This document shows positions 19,303-20,271 of a DNA stretch of 20,271 bases, in pieces; within the stretch, counting starts at the first letter, position 1; each line of letters begins with the position of its first letter. The translations under genes were made by a program, and so were the position numbers. This DNA is from Apostichopus californicus (lineage: Eukaryota; Echinodermata; Holothuroidea; Aspidochirotida; Stichopodidae), in assembly GCA_020650975.1 (NCBI GenBank), contig JAIPMN010030098.1, forward strand, positions 1-20,271, in the 5' to 3' direction. A model generated the notes under the pieces. That model had not been told where the DNA came from. It saw only the letters and a list, made by a program, of their open reading frames with translations, and ran no database searches.

Positions 19303-20271
19303 GGTTTCAAGCTTGAAGGCTCTGATTTAAAAAATGGAGATAGAAGTACAAATTAAGATGAAACTGTTGTCAAGTATATAGAATTAAATTAAATTGAATA
19401 GGTATTGATTCTACCTGGTTAATGCAGGTAGATCCTCACAGGGTAGGTGAATAACAAATTGAGTATTTATAGAATTAATTCAAGAGAAATTAGCTTAGAC
19501 CAAACATTGTCGTGATTGTAATGATGCAACAGACCAAATATTGGTCACCCAGCATTTGCAGTAACTTGTTGTAAATATATCTAAGACTTATGCAAGGAAC
19601 CTTGGCAAAGATTTTTGCTAACGGCAATCAAGTTTTTGGACTAATCAAAGTAAATACAAGAAACCAGTTTCCCAACAGAGATATTACTATTCATCATAAA
19701 TCTAGGCTAATTCAAGTTACATTTCTGATACACAGTGCTTTAAAGACTCAAAGTTTTATCCTTGTTAATTTGAAACTTAATTGGGCAGCTCCTCACATCT
19801 CAAGTACCCAAATATTTACCCACAAATTTCGCTTTGATCATATTGCTATAGGTTCTTGGGCCTAACTACCTAGGCTAGCCTATTGTAGTTCACAATATAA
19901 ACACTTTTCTGTTTCATACCTTGCCATTTGATACAGTCAAAGGACATTTGTGCAATACCTATTATACACACTTGTGGGAAATAATTTTATGAAATGAGAA
20001 ATCTTGGAATTTCAAAATGAGTGAAAGTTTTTGACAAGTCCAATTTGCTAGTTCAGTCTTTAGTTTGTCATAGCCTAATTGAACCCGCAACACTATCCTA
20101 CTGTAAAAACACACCAAGAGGGTTCAAGAAGTATACAACAAAGGTGATAGGAAAAGAAAAGATAATAGCATGGACACTTCCAATTCCGGACACCTAAGCC
20201 TTAAAACACCCCAAAACTATATCTTCTGGTATAAATCACCTGAAAATATACTTGATATGGTGGGAGAAGTG
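19303..20271. other. 5' flank of DNAI2, no other gene recognised
   Basis: No second coding gene is supported. The region must contain the DNAI2 5' UTR and probably its promoter on the minus strand. A forkhead-type heptamer ATAAACA occurs at 19897-19903, which would suit a FOXJ1-driven cilia gene, but such words are frequent by chance. I saw no full RFX X-box palindrome. The TTGCCATTTGATACAG region near 19921 is only half-like. Confidence 0.5.

Noticed and set aside
19897-19903. Forkhead site ATAAACA as a FOXJ1 site for DNAI2
   Set aside because: A seven-base AT-rich word is expected by chance, and there is no companion X-box or mapped transcription start.
1-20271. Bacterial-type systems: operons, CRISPR, toxin-antitoxin, prophage
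   Set aside because: The window is clearly spliced eukaryotic DNA. There are no Shine-Dalgarno-led gene runs and no spacer-repeat arrays.

Overview
This is a eukaryotic, animal nuclear window. It is AT-rich, its genes are split into many small exons, nearly all introns are GT-AG, and there are microsatellites and long homopolymer runs. Both genes read as one-to-one relatives of vertebrate proteins at deuterostome-like similarity. Recurrent 'taggccta' words (near 660 and 2512) and an 'aggcctac'-like composition suggest an echinoderm such as a sea urchin, sea star or sea cucumber; that assignment is an inference.

Layout. Bases 1-2059 are non-coding 5' flank. Bases 2060-8299 (+) hold a complete ten-exon gene for a 404-residue protein of the Njmu-R1 / C17orf75 family, the small subunit of the WDR11-FAM91A1 vesicle-capture complex at the trans-Golgi. 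Bases 8300-11124 lie between the two 3' ends. Bases 11125-19302 (-) hold a complete thirteen-exon gene for a 598-residue axonemal dynein intermediate chain 2 (DNAI2 / IC2, Chlamydomonas IC69 type). Bases 19303-20271 are its 5' flank. I joined every exon by hand. All junctions keep frame, and the totals (1215 and 1797 coding bases) are exact multiples of three, each ending at a stop.

The genes are convergent (tail to tail) and do not share an obvious pathway: one acts in endosome-to-Golgi vesicle tethering, the other in ciliary motility. In human both lie on chromosome 17, so the pairing may be a remnant of old linkage.

Most notable are: (1) a minor-spliceosome AT-AC intron in the C17orf75-like gene (4184-4910), needed to restore the conserved reading frame; (2) a tandem repeat (7071-7499) whose unit includes the last nine bases of exon 9 and its splice donor, so the donor occurs four times in a row; (3) a tRNA-derived, SINE-like sequence in DNAI2 intron 11. 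I found no operon, CRISPR array, defence island or wholly new system.
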